A stretch of DNA of 64,000 nt, from the NCBI GenBank assembly GCA_936450465.1, contig OW388297.1:27670387-27734386 (forward strand). The letters run 5' to 3'. Under the pieces are notes generated by a model that saw only the letters and a list, made by a program, of their open reading frames with translations, was not told the origin of the DNA and did no database searches. Positions 13,890-25,515 of this stretch are shown here, piece after piece. How positions within the stretch are numbered: position 1 is the first letter of the stretch; the number at the start of each line of letters is the position of its first letter. The position numbers and the translations under genes were made by a program. This DNA is from Gibbula magus. Its lineage: Eukaryota > Mollusca > Gastropoda > Trochida > Trochidae.

Positions 13890-14470
13890 GAGCAAGAAGA
13901 TAAGCAAGAACTACAAGCATGCTACTGGAACTCAATCAACAGGTGAAAAGAAGGGACGTCAGTGAAGAGCTGACAGAGGAAGCAGAGACTGCAGTGACCA
14001 AGAGAAACATGAAGAGAGTTACGAAATCGCTGGAACACTCTTTGGAAAGACCAAGATGGGCCGACACTCAACAAACCAGCATCATCTACCCCGGCGGGCA
14101 TATAACCACCAACCGAGCTCCTTGATATCAACACTAACCTTCCAACAAACCAAGATATCACCAAAACCATCAAATCCCAAAAGTCACGCAAGGCTGCAGG
14201 TTCTGATTGAATACCACCCGAAGTTTGGAAGGCAGACATACAGACCTCAACTGAGATACTCCATAAATATAATCTGGGAGCAGGAGAGAGAACTGTGAAG
14301 CTGCTCAAGAAAGGGGACCTATCACCCTGCAATTACTGGAGATGCTGTCCATACCAGGGGAAGTATTAACGAGAGTCATCTTAGAGAGATTGAAGACCGC
14401 TTTTGTCAAGACTCTTCGGGACGAACAGGCAGGTTTTCGCCGAGATATATCATCATCGAACAGTCACATA
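13890..14470 (+). pseudogene. Non-LTR retrotransposon reverse transcriptase fragment
   Basis: Pieces of an endonuclease/reverse-transcriptase polyprotein lie in order but in shifting frames. First is a linker region (LELNQQVK, LTEEAE, 13919-14050). Next comes the RT entry motif as KAAGSD followed, after a stop, by IPPEVWKAD (about 14185-14235). Then KKGDLSPCNYW (about 14310) and finally VLTRVILERLKTAF with LRDEQAGFRRD (14365-14450). The last block is the well-conserved palm segment of LINE-type RTs. The catalytic YADD region is missing. Multiple stops and frameshifts make it a dead copy. The clade cannot be fixed from this fragment. Confidence 0.9.
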
Positions 14471-16290
14471 TTTTCCGTTAATGATTGTAATGAAACTGGC
14501 GTGAATGAACTATCACTCCGCGCTTCAATCAAAGTTCTAGGAATGTTCGTTTAAAACTACACAAATCATGTTGTTAACTTGTGTGTGATAAATAACATAC
14601 CTAACCACTTCTGTATAGACACTTTATTTATTACAACTTGTCATTTGTCAAAGGAATTTAACTCGCTTTGTCAAGTACGCGCAGTACCACCCATGGTTCG
14701 CTAGTTCCAACCGATGCTCGCAGGTTTCAACGCAATGCATATCCACACTTGTGTTGCGGGTATTCTCCCTGCGATAATAATAGCAGCCGCGATATAAGTG
14801 AAATACTCTTGAAAGCGGTGTAAAACCCCAACTCACCTCACCTCGTCAAGTTAATCTTTGAAATAAATGCGGCATTCATATAGAACCTGTTTGGTATTCT
14901 CTACATCTCCCCTTTTGTCAAAAGTGTTTTAATAACTATACATATACACTTACATCGCAAAGAACAAAGAACTTTAATATTGGATAAAATTTAATGCGCA
15001 ATAATATCGAGTGGATGACGCTTGACATCAACATAATGTGGACATATTAGCGTGTTCAGATGTTCTGTAAGTATGTAAACAGATAGTACTTGATTGGCCA
15101 TGTAGTTCCATATAGTTCAATATGTTTAAGTTAACTATTTAAAAAACTGTGTGTCTCATAGTATAAAGGCCACCCTGTCAGTGCTCAACATTATGAACAA
15201 AATCGTTTTTATTATTATTATCATTTACTTCGTCAATGCTGAAAATGTATATATAAACCCCTTTACTGATTCAATTTCACTCCGTAAGTATTCTACGGTA
15301 TATACTAAACCCAGAGTTGGATCTATAGTATCTTTGCTAAAGATGACGATTAGTAAGACACTGTTTTACACATCGACAACCTGTCAGGCAGAGTTATATC
15401 AACAATGACATTGACAAATGATGTCGAGCAATAACAGACACATAGAACCTGCTTGAGAACACCCACACTTTGATCCGTGTCAGTGAGGGCGTATTATCAA
15501 CTTTACGATACGGCCCCTACGAATAGTGCGTAGAGTTCTACGATGTGCCGTAGAGCAGATTGTTTCCTGGATCTGTGAGTGACACGAGGGTATCAGCTGG
15601 GCTGCTCAAATCGAGTTGACGGGCTGATACCAACTGAAGGCTTGCGACTGAACTGCACTCCTAGATTCATTGAGACTTACTTGACCCACCAAGCTGACCT
15701 CGTCAACTCCAATCTTGAAGGTCATGCCGGTAGGTGAATCACAGCTCACGTGACGTGACGTGACTCAAGTGACCTCTGGTGCCGGGTGACAGAACTATCT
15801 CACGACAGACTAGTCCGGCTAATTCGGATCAACTTTACCCGGCTCTCACTGTTTGCCCAGCACCGGCTGTATAAGCTCTTTATGGCCTCTCGGAACACAA
15901 GAACCATGACCTCACATTGGATATAAATTTGTCTCTGTTTTCTACTCATTGTCTTGTCAAAATGAATTAAAAGCTGTCGAACTAGTGACGAGAGAGCGGA
16001 TCTAAGTCTTCACAAGAGTGTCAGTGTAAGTTTGGGCATGATTACTTGTGATATATAGCTGGTTAGAGATTGACAAGATGACAAAATATCGAGGAAATCG
16101 GTACAGTACTTACCACATATAAAGAATGACGTTAAAGTGGCAATTATTTGATGGGAAATATCAGTTCGTATGATAAGGATAATATCAATTCGTGTAATAA
16201 TGAATGAATGAATGAATGATACTCATAAACAGTTGGTATGGAAAGGATCATGTAAACTCAAGGAGCTTATTGTTTGTATCAGGTACCAAA
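14471..16290. other. Spacer, no gene recognised
   Basis: AT-rich to about 15410, then a GC-richer part (15420-15920) with an inverted CACGTGACGTGACGTGAC stretch near 15748. An 85-codon + frame (15151-15408) has a hydrophobic run resembling a signal peptide (residues 14-30) after a non-ATG codon, but nothing supports it as a gene. A (GAAT)n microsatellite sits at 16199-16219. Confidence 0.4.
14783..14850 (-). mobile_element. Dispersed mollusc-type repeat, relic copy
   Basis: Read on the minus strand, GGTGAGTTGGGGTTTTACAC then CGCTTTCAAGAGTATTTCA aligns with the + strand stretch at 59093-59150 in the ATIC intron (GTGAGCGAGC, TTTTAGCGCCGCTTCGG). Both resemble the abundant GTGAGTGAGTTTAG / ACGCCGC-type dispersed repeat that I recall from gastropod genomes. 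That link is from memory; the match between the two copies here is direct. Confidence 0.55.
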
Positions 16291-16470
16291 TGAAGCAATG
16301 ACATAAAAGGCTCTCCATGAAGGCCAGGTGAAGCAATGACATCATAAGTTCTCTCAGTAGGCCAGCTGAAGCCATGATGTCACAAGTTATCTCTGCAGGC
16401 CAAATGAAGCAATGACATCACAAGTTCTCTCTTTAGGCCAGCTTAAGCAATCATATCACAAGCTATCCCT
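16291..16470. repeat. Short 38-bp tandem repeat, ~4.5 copies
   Basis: Units read GAAGCAATGACATCATAAG then TTCTCTCAGTAGGCCAGCT, with about 15-20% divergence between copies. It shares only its unit length with the satellite at the left end; the sequences are unrelated. Confidence 0.8.
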
Positions 16471-16514
16471 TAAAGAAGCGACATGATCACGATCGGACCA
16501 TAACAGTCGTCAAG

Positions 16515-17150
16515 TAGGTAATGGAGAATGCATGAGGAGCTGTTTACAACTCGAAGGCTTCGGGGCTCGTTGATTATTTTTAACGAATCCACTGCTCCGA
16601 ATGCATTCTCCATCTTAATCCAGGTATGACGTCACGAAACATGCATATGTGATCATTTTACATTTGAAACAATAAATTTCAATTATGGGACACTACAATC
16701 AATTATTTTGCAAATTTCGGTGCTCATTCATCGGATATGGTACAAGTAGCTGGGACTCTGATGCAATGGATTCTTCCACGCACGTGCAGGGCAAAACTTC
16801 CACGCGAAGCGATGTGATTGACAGCTAAAAATTTGCCTTTTCATGCCTTCCGTGCATTGAATAGAACGCGGGATTCATACTGACAAACAATCCAAAGGTT
16901 TCTAACAGCGTCTTGTGGCCTAGTGGTTCGATTCCAGGTTCATGCATTACAAAAAATAATTTGTCCATAATTGTGATTTTGAGATTCTATCCTAAACGTC
17001 AAGACAAAATACATCAGTCTCGAAAATTGTACCATTACTGAAAATGTCTAAACTTAACACCCCTCCCTGGGACAGTCAATGACCAGTTGATTCCTAAATA
17101 ATAATCAACTGATAACACAATAGAGTGACGTCATGACCATGGATTAATCG
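16515..17150. mobile_element. Inverted-repeat element, probable MITE
   Basis: TTAATCCAGGTATGACGTCAC (16614-16634, first 20 bases quoted in part) is matched by its near complement GTGACGTCATGACCATGGAT at 17125-17145. A second inverted pair, ATGGAGAATGCAT (16522-16534) and ATGCATTCTCCAT (16599-16611), forms a hairpin with a ~65-bp loop just outside the left arm. The body has no transposase. A T-arm-like GGTTCGATTCCAGG near 16925 suggests a truncated SINE inside. Exact ends and target duplication were not resolved. Confidence 0.5.
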
Positions 17151-17889
17151 GAAAGAATGATGTTTTCAGCAGACGGATATGTTTTGTCGACTAACTCAGA
17201 TACCAATATTGTGTTAGATACGCACGCTTTTTTTGTTTCCCAAATTTCCCAAATAAGTGAATCATCAAATCACAGGTGTAACAGTGCTTCTTTGGCTGTA
17301 CAATTTACAGCTTCTGAACAACCAAATAGGCCAATTCTTCTTTAAAAAACTGCTCAAACCATCATTATATTTTGAACTCAAACCTCAACGTCGGTCCTTG
17401 GAAATATTCCAAAGGATGTGCTTTTAATATTTTATTTGAAAAAATAAAGGAAAAAGTACGGTAACCACCCTTCCACATCTCACCTCACGAGATGCTTAAC
17501 AATCTCGGGACACGAAAACACTCTCCACATCGCAGTGCTAGAAGAGTATCTCAGAACATGCGCCCCTCGTTGACATACACCACACGGCACAATGTCAATC
17601 TGTTAAAATTTATATTCTTTTCAATGAACAAATATACACTCATAAATGCAAATGTACTTGAAATACAAAGATCCCTTCATGTTGATATTTCCCTTTTCCG
17701 ACCACACTGTCACTGTGTTCGATGTCTTCCCGACGACAAACCGACATCTTCTGTTCTGTTGCTGCCAAGATTCGTTAGTCGGACAAGTATACAATAGTAA
17801 GCCGCTGTAAGATGTAACGGTCTATAGTCCGGGGAGGGACGGGCAACACTAACGGTCTTTAGTGCAGGGTGAGATGGGGAAACACTAAC
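17151..17889. other. Spacer, no firm gene
   Basis: Open frames of 62-101 codons on the + strand match nothing recognisable. GC content rises from about 17700, next to the possible minus-strand exon at 17890-18033. Confidence 0.35.
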
Positions 17890-18033
17890 CTGCCTGCCAC
17901 CAGCCCGACTGTCACTGACACGAGCTCCAGGCCGTCTTCCACGACAGATAGCACACAGACCGGACAGATACATTTGTCGGCGTCACGTTCCGTGTCAAAG
18001 GTCCGACTCTGGCACGGAGTTGTCAGTGTAACG
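17890..18033 (-). CDS. Possible isolated exon, function unknown
   Basis: On the minus strand a 144-bp GC-richer segment is bounded by an AG acceptor (TTACCACTAG just upstream, preceded by a pyrimidine-rich CTTCCCCCTAG) and a GT donor (GGCAG then GTTAGT). One frame is open throughout, with 1 base left over at the start and 2 at the end. It gives about 47 residues, including CQSRTFDTERDADKC, CICPVC and a hydrophobic VEDGLELVSVTVGLVAG. I recognise no family. Other frames are partly open too, and no neighbouring exon was found, so this is weak. Confidence 0.22.
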
Positions 18034-19404
18034 CTAGTGGTAATTGAGCTAGGGGGAAGCCGGGCACTAAGCTGGTATTGTTCAACTGACACATCCCCAT
18101 TCAACTGTCACTCCCATCTTATAGGCCAGAACTTTTTATTTGAACGAAATCGGAACGATTTCACTTCTCAGGTGGTTGTCGTTTCAAATGTTACAAAATA
18201 TCATTTCAGGATGCCTCTACGAACATTGCGAAATTCAAAGCTGCGTGATCTGATCAAAAGGGCTTTATTGATCAAATTCTATCGTTTGAACCTGTCAATG
18301 CTTTCCGGAATCAATGTTTACTGGAACAAATTAATATTGTCTGTTCTCTTATCCAGTGGCTATTTTCTGTTCCCCGACCCAGTAACTGTTTTCTGAAACC
18401 AATGTTTACTCTAAAAAGTGATTTTTTTCTGTTCCCTGAACCACTTAACTTTTTCTGGAACGATTGGATGCTGAATAAATTTGAGTAGAAATAACCTTGG
18501 CCAAGAAAATGTTGAAACTCATTAATGTCATAAGCTATTAAAAATATTAAACCCAGATAATGTTTTCTAAGCTAGATGATAATATTACTGCAACCATTGG
18601 ATGTTTATGAACCATGTGATTATATGCTGAAACCAGATATTATTTTCCTGAACAAGACGATCTTTATGATGGCTTAGCACCAATTATCATTGTGTACAAG
18701 CAGGATAATGCTTTTGACAAAGGAATTGTTATTGAACAACAGGTTATGTTTTTGGGAATGTGTTCTTGAATGACGGAATGTGTTAATTAGAAAATGTGTT
18801 GATTCATTCATTATTGAACCAAAGTCGATGGAACTTATGGGAGTCGGGGAGTGGACAGTCTTAAACCATTGTATTTCTTTTCTGGAACTAATGATTTTGC
18901 AACTACCACACCCAAAAATGCAATATATTGTAATCCTTATTTGGAGAAATGTGACTGAATCATAGTCTCAAGAAGCGAAATAGAATACTTTCATATTTCT
19001 GAAAAACCGCACCTGTAAGAAAGAGTCTTTTAGAAAACTTCTTACCTAGGGCGAGATTGGAGAGTGAAATAGGAATGTCACCTCTTTAAGAATGTTGTTT
19101 ACATGATATGTCAACAATGCGTCAAACATATATGCTGATCAAGGCACAAACAATAAACTTTAGTCACAGTATATTAGTTTTGAGTATGGTATCGTTTCCT
19201 TTGCATGTTATATGAGTAATAGGAAATATCTCATGCGAAATATGAAGGTATTATAAAAGCAATGCAATTCACGCTGAGCTTATTCTAATCTTTATTGACC
19301 TGGTGATTTAACGCTGATATGTATTTTCGATGTCTTCACAAAACACCAAATATTTCAATGACAAAACGTCAATACATCTCTCAGTCGGACCAAAGCATTA
19401 TGAG
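18034..19404. other. AT-rich spacer, no gene recognised
   Basis: A 175-codon + frame (17869-18396) crosses the left part but has no recognisable domain and overlaps the minus-strand exon candidate. From 18350 to 18680 a loose phrase (GAACCA, TTTTCTGAAAC, TGTTTACT) recurs, perhaps a very old tandem repeat. Confidence 0.4.
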
Positions 19405-19485
19405 GCAAAATCATCCACTCACAGATCTAATGCAAAATCATCCACTCACAGATCTAATGCAAAATCATCCACTCACAGATCTAAT
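19405..19485 (+). repeat. Three exact 27-bp repeats
   Basis: GCAAAATCATCCACTCACAG followed by ATCTAAT is present three times without a mismatch. Since 27 is a multiple of three, two overlapping + frames (19319-19522 and 19330-19611) stay open across it and show nonapeptide repeats. I do not take either as a gene. Confidence 0.9.
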
Positions 19486-21255
19486 GCAAAATCTCCATAC
19501 TGCAGGACGGAACCTCGACTGAACATGACACCGACATCCTGGGAATCAGTGGTGGAATCAAGGACCCATATTCCCGTAACCATCAAAGGGGTGGGATATT
19601 CTAACTACTGATCTAAATAGTTAAGATTTATGTCAGCTATGACACCTTCGAGAAAAGACACCCAGGTTCATATTGGCAGACGTTTTCATTGATGGAATGT
19701 AATGTCTTTAAGTAGCCATCTATAACACAAGGCGGTATAGTTCACAAAGAGATGTTGGACGTGGAGGTCAAGCTGCAGCTTGTTCTACCCGTACAGAAGC
19801 CATATCCAACCTGCAGTCAGTGAATAGCGTCACCCTAGGGTGTATTTGATTAAGGTGGATCCTATTACCCTTGTAATATATTTTATGAAACAAGTTATCA
19901 ATAAATACAAAGTTTACCCAAAGTGCTTTCACAGATTCAGAAATGCGCCCATGTTCTCCCTACAGAGGTAACTCAAGTAACGTATTTCCTCCTAACCAAT
20001 GTTCTAATCCCAGAGTATCTTGTGTCAGTAGTAGAGAATCCTGACCGGTTGCAATCAAAGTTAGTTGTGCAGTCAGTGACGGTGGCTCAAACTGAGTCCA
20101 TAACCATTGAGAAGACAGAGTTCCTTCACTGGTATGATGCGCACATATTCTTACAAGGCAGTCAGTCAGATATTCGCGTCGTTATTGTTTGGATAGATAG
20201 ATATAAGTACCATGCCTGGTTACAACTATCCAACGTTTTGGATCTTGAGAGAACTGAGAAATATGGTCCCATTGAAACCGAGGCTACGTGCGCAGTTTAG
20301 TAACTCCTTTCGGGGGAGAATGAAATGCCGGACAACTCTGATATCTTTATTGCCTGACATACCTATCGATAAGTAGCATTATTAAGTTTATCTTTAAAAA
20401 ATAACAACTTGCGAAAACGTTTTTATCGGATGTCAAACAAGCGGTGAACATGAATGAAGTCGTGCTTCTGTGTGACGCTGGAATCCCGGGAACTGTTCTG
20501 CGTTATGATCAGGAGGGTGGGGAGATTGACTGCCGCTAGACCTGTCTGACACTGGTCTCTGCCATGGCGCTTCGCTACGTCTACTCGGCTTGATCCGCCG
20601 CTATCAGAGGTGAGTATCGAGGTAGGAGTATTTCTCAGATGATAGAGAACTTTGTTATCGCTACCCTGATTTAATCAGTGTTAGGACGGGTGTCAGTCGG
20701 TGTGATTCTACCCGACACTGTCCTTACCGTAAATAGTCTCATCAAACTCTGATTGTTGTTATAATACTACGGACATTTTTACTCCTGTTATTATTCATAT
20801 GTTATTCTGAACGCTGTCATCACTGCAAGTACTACCGATACACCATTCCTTGTAGCGCAATGACTGCTTTCGAGTTATTTAAGACCAGTTTGTATCCAAT
20901 CTGATTGATTCGTAGCTGGTTCCTGTAATGAATCGTATTCTGACTAATTCATCTACCGTGTTAGGTGTTTCAGTAAAAAGACGTTAAATTAGGTAGACGT
21001 TAACATTTCCACCTGTCTCGTCAGTTTCAATACAACGAGGTATTGACAACTGCCCGTGATTCCTGTCTTGTATCTATTAAGCGCTACTGACTTCGTGAAC
21101 ATGACATGGTGAAAATGCAACAAAGACAAAAATACATTTGACAAGGCTAGTTGATCAGCGGACGACGTGTGTCAGCTCCTCCGCCAAGTGTCATGTCACT
21201 TGAATTGGCAGTTTTCAAGTATTCAAGAGAAGGTTAATGAAATGTTGGCGGCTAT
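19486..21255. other. Spacer, no gene recognised
   Basis: A 125-codon + frame at 19923-20300 starts at a non-ATG codon and has no recognisable domain. The stretch 20440-20640 is GC-richer and could hold a promoter or exon, but no splice-bounded open frame stood out. Nothing else is supportable. Confidence 0.35.
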
Positions 21256-21267
21256 ATAGAGCTGTTC

Positions 21268-21335
21268 ACTAGATGTAATGATATACATGCCGTCATTAAT
21301 GGCGGACTTAAGGGGCGTATAACATTACATCTAGT
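21268..21335. repeat. Inverted repeat beside the 31-bp array
   Basis: ACTAGATGTAATG (21268-21280) and its exact complement CATTACATCTAGT (21323-21335) flank a 42-bp loop; similarity continues a few bases inward (ATATAC against GTATAA). It lies 15 bp or so before the degenerate start of the 31-bp array. Confidence 0.75.
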
Positions 21336-21349
21336 TTTAATTATATTGA

Positions 21350-22441
21350 CCATGACGTATCGAGGATGAACAGAATGTTCACTCTGACGTATCTCCTAAT
21401 GTATGAATATTCATCCTAACATATCGAGGATGTATAAATGTTCACCCTGACGTATTTCCTAATGTATGAATGTTCACCCTGACGCATCGAGGATATATTA
21501 ATGTTCACCCTGGCATATCGAGGATATATTAATGTTCACTCTGGCATATCGAGGATGAACAAAATGTTCACCCTGACGCATCGTGGATATATAATGTTCA
21601 CCTGATGTATCGAGAATGTAATAATGTTCACCCTGACATATCGAGGATTTAATAATGTTCACCATGACATATCGAGGATGTTTGAATGTTCACCCTGACG
21701 TATCGAGGATGAACAAAATGTTCACCCTGACGTATCGAGGATATATAATGTTCACCTGATGTATCGAGAATGTAATAATGTTCACCCTGCCATATCGGGT
21801 TTTAATAATGTTCACCCTGACGTATCGAGGAAGTAGTAATGTTCATCCTGACGTATCGAGGATGTATGAATGTTCACCCTGACGTATCGAGGAAGTAGTA
21901 ATGTTCACCCTGACGTATCGAGGAAGTAGTAATGTTCATCCTGACGTATCGAGGAAGTAGTAATGTTCACCCTGACGTATCGAGAAAGTAGTAATGTTCA
22001 CCCTGACGTATCGAGGAAGTAGTAATGTTCACCCTGACGTATCGAGGAAGTAGTAATGTTCACCCTGACGTATCGAGGAAGTAGTAATGTTCACCCTGAC
22101 GTATCGAGAAAGTAGTAATGTTCACCCTGACGTATCGAGGAAGTAGTAATGTTCACCCTGACGTATCGAGGAAGTAGTAATGTTCATCCTGACGTATCGA
22201 GGAAGTAGTAATGTTCACCCTGACGTATCGAGGAAGTAGTAATGTTCACCCTGACGTATCGAGGAAGTAGTAATGTTCACCCTGACGTATCGAGGAAGTA
22301 GTAATGTTCACCCTGACGTATCGAGGAAGTAGTAATGTTCACCCTGACGTATCGAGGAAGTAGTAATGTTCATCCTGACGTATCGAGGAAGTAGTAATGT
22401 TCATCCTGACGTATCAAGGAAGTAGTAATGTTCATCCTGAC
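21350..22441. repeat. 31-bp tandem array
   Basis: About 34 copies of GTAGTAATGTTCACCCTGAC plus GTATCGAGGAA. The left third (21350-21830) is diverged, with GATATATTAATG, GATGTATGAATG and GATGAACAAAATG variants and unit lengths of about 28-33 bp. The right two thirds are nearly uniform. The change from diverse to uniform copies implies recent local expansion at the right side. The array ends abruptly at CTGACTTCCCAG. Confidence 0.95.
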
Positions 22442-24839
22442 TTCCCAGAACAATCCGACCAGCTTGGTAGGAAAGGCTTACAGGAGAATGGAGGAACTAT
22501 ATGTGCACTGGTAGACACCTGTTGTATGATATGCTTGATAACAGTATAAGGATCGCCAGTGTGAAATAAAGACGTTGCTCATTCATTATCCTTGCCTTCT
22601 TCATCACACAGAGTTCTGGAATGCCTCTCCAACAGTTGGTTTGATGTATTGTACGGAAATAACAGAAAAGGACTTGAGTAGTTAAAAAGTAATTAGTAAA
22701 AGCATAAACGAAGCTTACATTGTTTAACTCGAATAATCAATTTAAACGCGTTTATTAAACTTAAAAAGTATGTTGTTATCTTGCGCGTTACATTGTCATG
22801 AACATGAAAGTTGACGTTACTGTAAAATATACCCATGGTTTGAAGAAAAGGTTATTTACAACACATTTTGTTTATGAAGCCGATAACACCAGACATTATG
22901 ATGAACTTTTAACACAGGTAAAGAACCTATTTTTTTCTAAAAGTTAGAAACTAGCACCGTTGCCCCTCAATATAACCCGAGGAAAATAACCACGTATTGA
23001 AGTACGTTACAAGTCAATTTGCGGGACTTTAAGGTAAGGCGGCGTGTAATTGTCGACCGCTGGGTCGATTCGAAGGTTCTTTCAAAGTGTCAAAGTGTCA
23101 TTTCAGTCTGATACGGAGCACTGTATAAAGACCGTATAAAGACTGTATCTTTCTATTCAGACTCTATCAAGGATTAACCCAATCAAACCTTTTGCTTTTC
23201 AATACAACTTAGTGTATTATCAGAAACCTGAGAGGTGAAAGGTCAAAACTGAGACAGAATTAAGCCACGCCCCCTGTGAAGGCTTACTGGGAACCACAGA
23301 CCACAGGAACGACGTGACGATGTGTGGAAAGTGGAAATGACGCAGCGATACATGGGGCATTGCAGGAGTTCATTAATATCATTTAATTAATATCCAAGTT
23401 TAAAATAGCCCACTAAAACGTTAACTAATTGATGTAATTAATTGTGTGTTAGTAATCTCGTTATATTTGGGACCAGGACCACAGTATGTACAACAGTACG
23501 AGTTCTTGTAATTTTAGCAAGAGGCCTTTGCTAGGTTCGAACTCCAACATAAAAATCGGGTAACAAGCACCGGCACTGAATGTACCAACACATTATCCAC
23601 TCGACCACCGATACTTTGAAGACCTTCTGTGGTGGAATCGACCCTAAAATGTACACACATTTAAACTATAGCAGATAATATCACCCCGAATATAGCAATG
23701 TTACATATTCACATCTAAATGACAGAATATGTTTCTTCTCGTTGTTTCAGGGCGGATTACACACAATCAACAGTATACAGACCATTTACTAGGTCAGTCT
23801 CCATCTGAAACTCTCACAGATAAATAACATATGATTAATTGTCTTGCATTAAGTGTCCGACAACTCTGCTGAACGTCATGTATAAGGTGGAAGAATTAAA
23901 TTCCATTTTTGGAATCTCGTATAGAAAATAACATCCTACTTAAGTGAGATATTTTTGACACTTTCTGGAATTACACGTTTGTCGTCATTGATACAGTGTC
24001 AAGCTAAGAGAGCAGTTTCATTCCGGCAAACCGAAATAAGTTAAGAGCGTTTTAAAACGTCATCTCCTAAGTGGAGACGTACCTAAGACCAATACTTGTG
24101 ATATAAGTACATGGATTACTGTTCACCGCCGTGCATTCAGTTACTTGATGGGACTATAAGTGTGGCATGTGAATGAACGCACCGAGATGATTGATGCCTG
24201 TCGTGTCAAGTTCAACAATTGTTTGTATATCTGTAATGACTTGTTTATCTGTGAACACATCTAATAGAGCGATAGTTTATCTTATCTTTCATTGTGACGC
24301 GTCTGTGTGTAGTTATATATGTAATGCTCAGGTGCGATAAAGAAACAGTACGGTTCACGTCCTTCCAATACCTCCGCTGGTATAAAGATATTTGAATAAA
24401 CTTATTATAGGTAAACTGAAAATCCTTTCCGAAACGTTTTTACTTAATGTCTTTTTCAATTTTCAAAATCGGAAGCATGTCAACAATCATCTATGTATTG
24501 TGGTCGATTATTTTAATGAACTTGCAACCACATCCAACAAATTCACTTTATATACCTCACCTCTCCACATTACGTATAGAAACACTCATTTCTATAACTA
24601 TACAACTGAAAATGTTTATAATGTTATTACCTACTATTACCAATTGAAGTAATGTACATAAACAGCAATTAACATTTCAGAAGTTAATTGTTCAATGGTC
24701 AAAGTTTAAGGAAGTAATATATTTAAGAAAATACACTCTCTAATGACCAATCATGACGACATTAAAATGAGTAGACGTCGTTAAGACAAACACCAACTGT
24801 TAATGTATGCACGTAACGTAGGCTATGAAATGTTTGCCA
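22442..24839. other. AT-rich spacer, no gene recognised
   Basis: Open frames are short and AT-rich (for example 86 codons at 24392-24652) and match nothing. A GC-richer patch at 23230-23350 includes AAGCCACGCCCCCTGTG but no open exon. A SINE relic is listed separately. Confidence 0.4.
23520..23625 (-). mobile_element. tRNA-like SINE relic
   Basis: On the minus strand GGTGGTCGAGTGGATAATGT (A-box-like) is followed about 45 bp later by GAGTTCGAACCTAGC (B-box-like). The acceptor stems do not pair, so it is not a working tRNA gene. The order and spacing fit a tRNA-derived SINE head. Confidence 0.5.
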
Positions 24840-25515
24840 CTTTCAATCAACCCTTTCAGTAAACCACACCGTCACACACCCACAGTCGAAACCACACCTC
24901 CATCCAATTACTCGTTGAAACTACACATTAATGTAACCTATCGCGAAAACCACACACTCATCCAACCCCTCGCAAATAAACACACGTTCATCCAACCTCT
25001 TTCAAAACCACGTCACCATCCAACCCTTAGCGAAAACCACACGTTCATTCAACCCCTCGCGAAAACTACACATTCATCCAGCCCCTCGCGAAACTACACA
25101 TTCATATAAACCTCAGGGGCCATATTTGTGTCATTTTGGAGGTTATTCTTTTCTCCGGTAAACCTCCTCTAAAGGCCATACAGAATATCCCTTGGGCATT
25201 CTATATAATATCCCTTACCCTGAAAGTAGACTTCAACGTGAATTGTGAATTCCGGAATAACCTCAATTGAGGTTTTAATTTCAACCACAGAACAAATCCA
25301 AAACTATTCTAAGTTAAAATTTCACACTTGATGGGATTCGAACGTGCATCCCTTCGCTCCTTAAACTGGACGCTCTTCCACGGGACCACAAAGGACCTGG
25401 CAATGAAACATTCATTGTTTACATTTTCAACCAAAACCTCGGGAGAGTGTTATATCCTTTACATCCAACCCCTCGCGAAACAACACATTTATCCAACCTT
25501 CATCTAATCCTTTTC
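24840..25515. repeat. ~27-bp tandem array split by an insertion
   Basis: Units like CGAAAACCACACATTCATCC followed by AACCCCT repeat about nine times at 24840-25112, then resume for about two copies at 25463-25515 (ACATCCAACCCCTCGCGAAA). The intervening 350 bp contain a SINE-like segment and no repeat units. A 94-codon + frame (24825-25109) is a translation of the repeat. Confidence 0.8.
25255..25400 (-). mobile_element. tRNA-derived SINE, minus strand
   Basis: On the minus strand GGTCCCGTGGAAGAGCGTCC (A-box region) is followed by GTTCGAATCCCATCA (B-box), with spacing close to that of a tRNA. Beyond it a non-tRNA body reads AAGTGTGAAATTTTAACT and ends near a small palindrome AACCTCAATTGAGGTT (25260-25275). 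It lies inside the segment that interrupts the 27-bp array. Confidence 0.65.

Noticed and set aside
15151..15408. Secreted peptide with a signal-like hydrophobic start
   Set aside because: The hydrophobic run is simply poly-ATT/ATC sequence, the first codon is not ATG, and nothing downstream is recognisable.
17869..18396. 175-codon + frame as a gene
   Set aside because: No recognisable domain, ordinary composition, and it overlaps a minus-strand splice-bounded segment that looks slightly better.
19319..19611. Two overlapping frames with nonapeptide repeats as a repeat protein
   Set aside because: They stay open only because the three 27-bp repeats are a multiple of three and lack stops; no start context or homology.
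25320..25400. Functional tRNA gene on the minus strand
   Set aside because: A- and B-box-like motifs are present, but the acceptor stem does not pair and a non-tRNA body follows; it is SINE-like.
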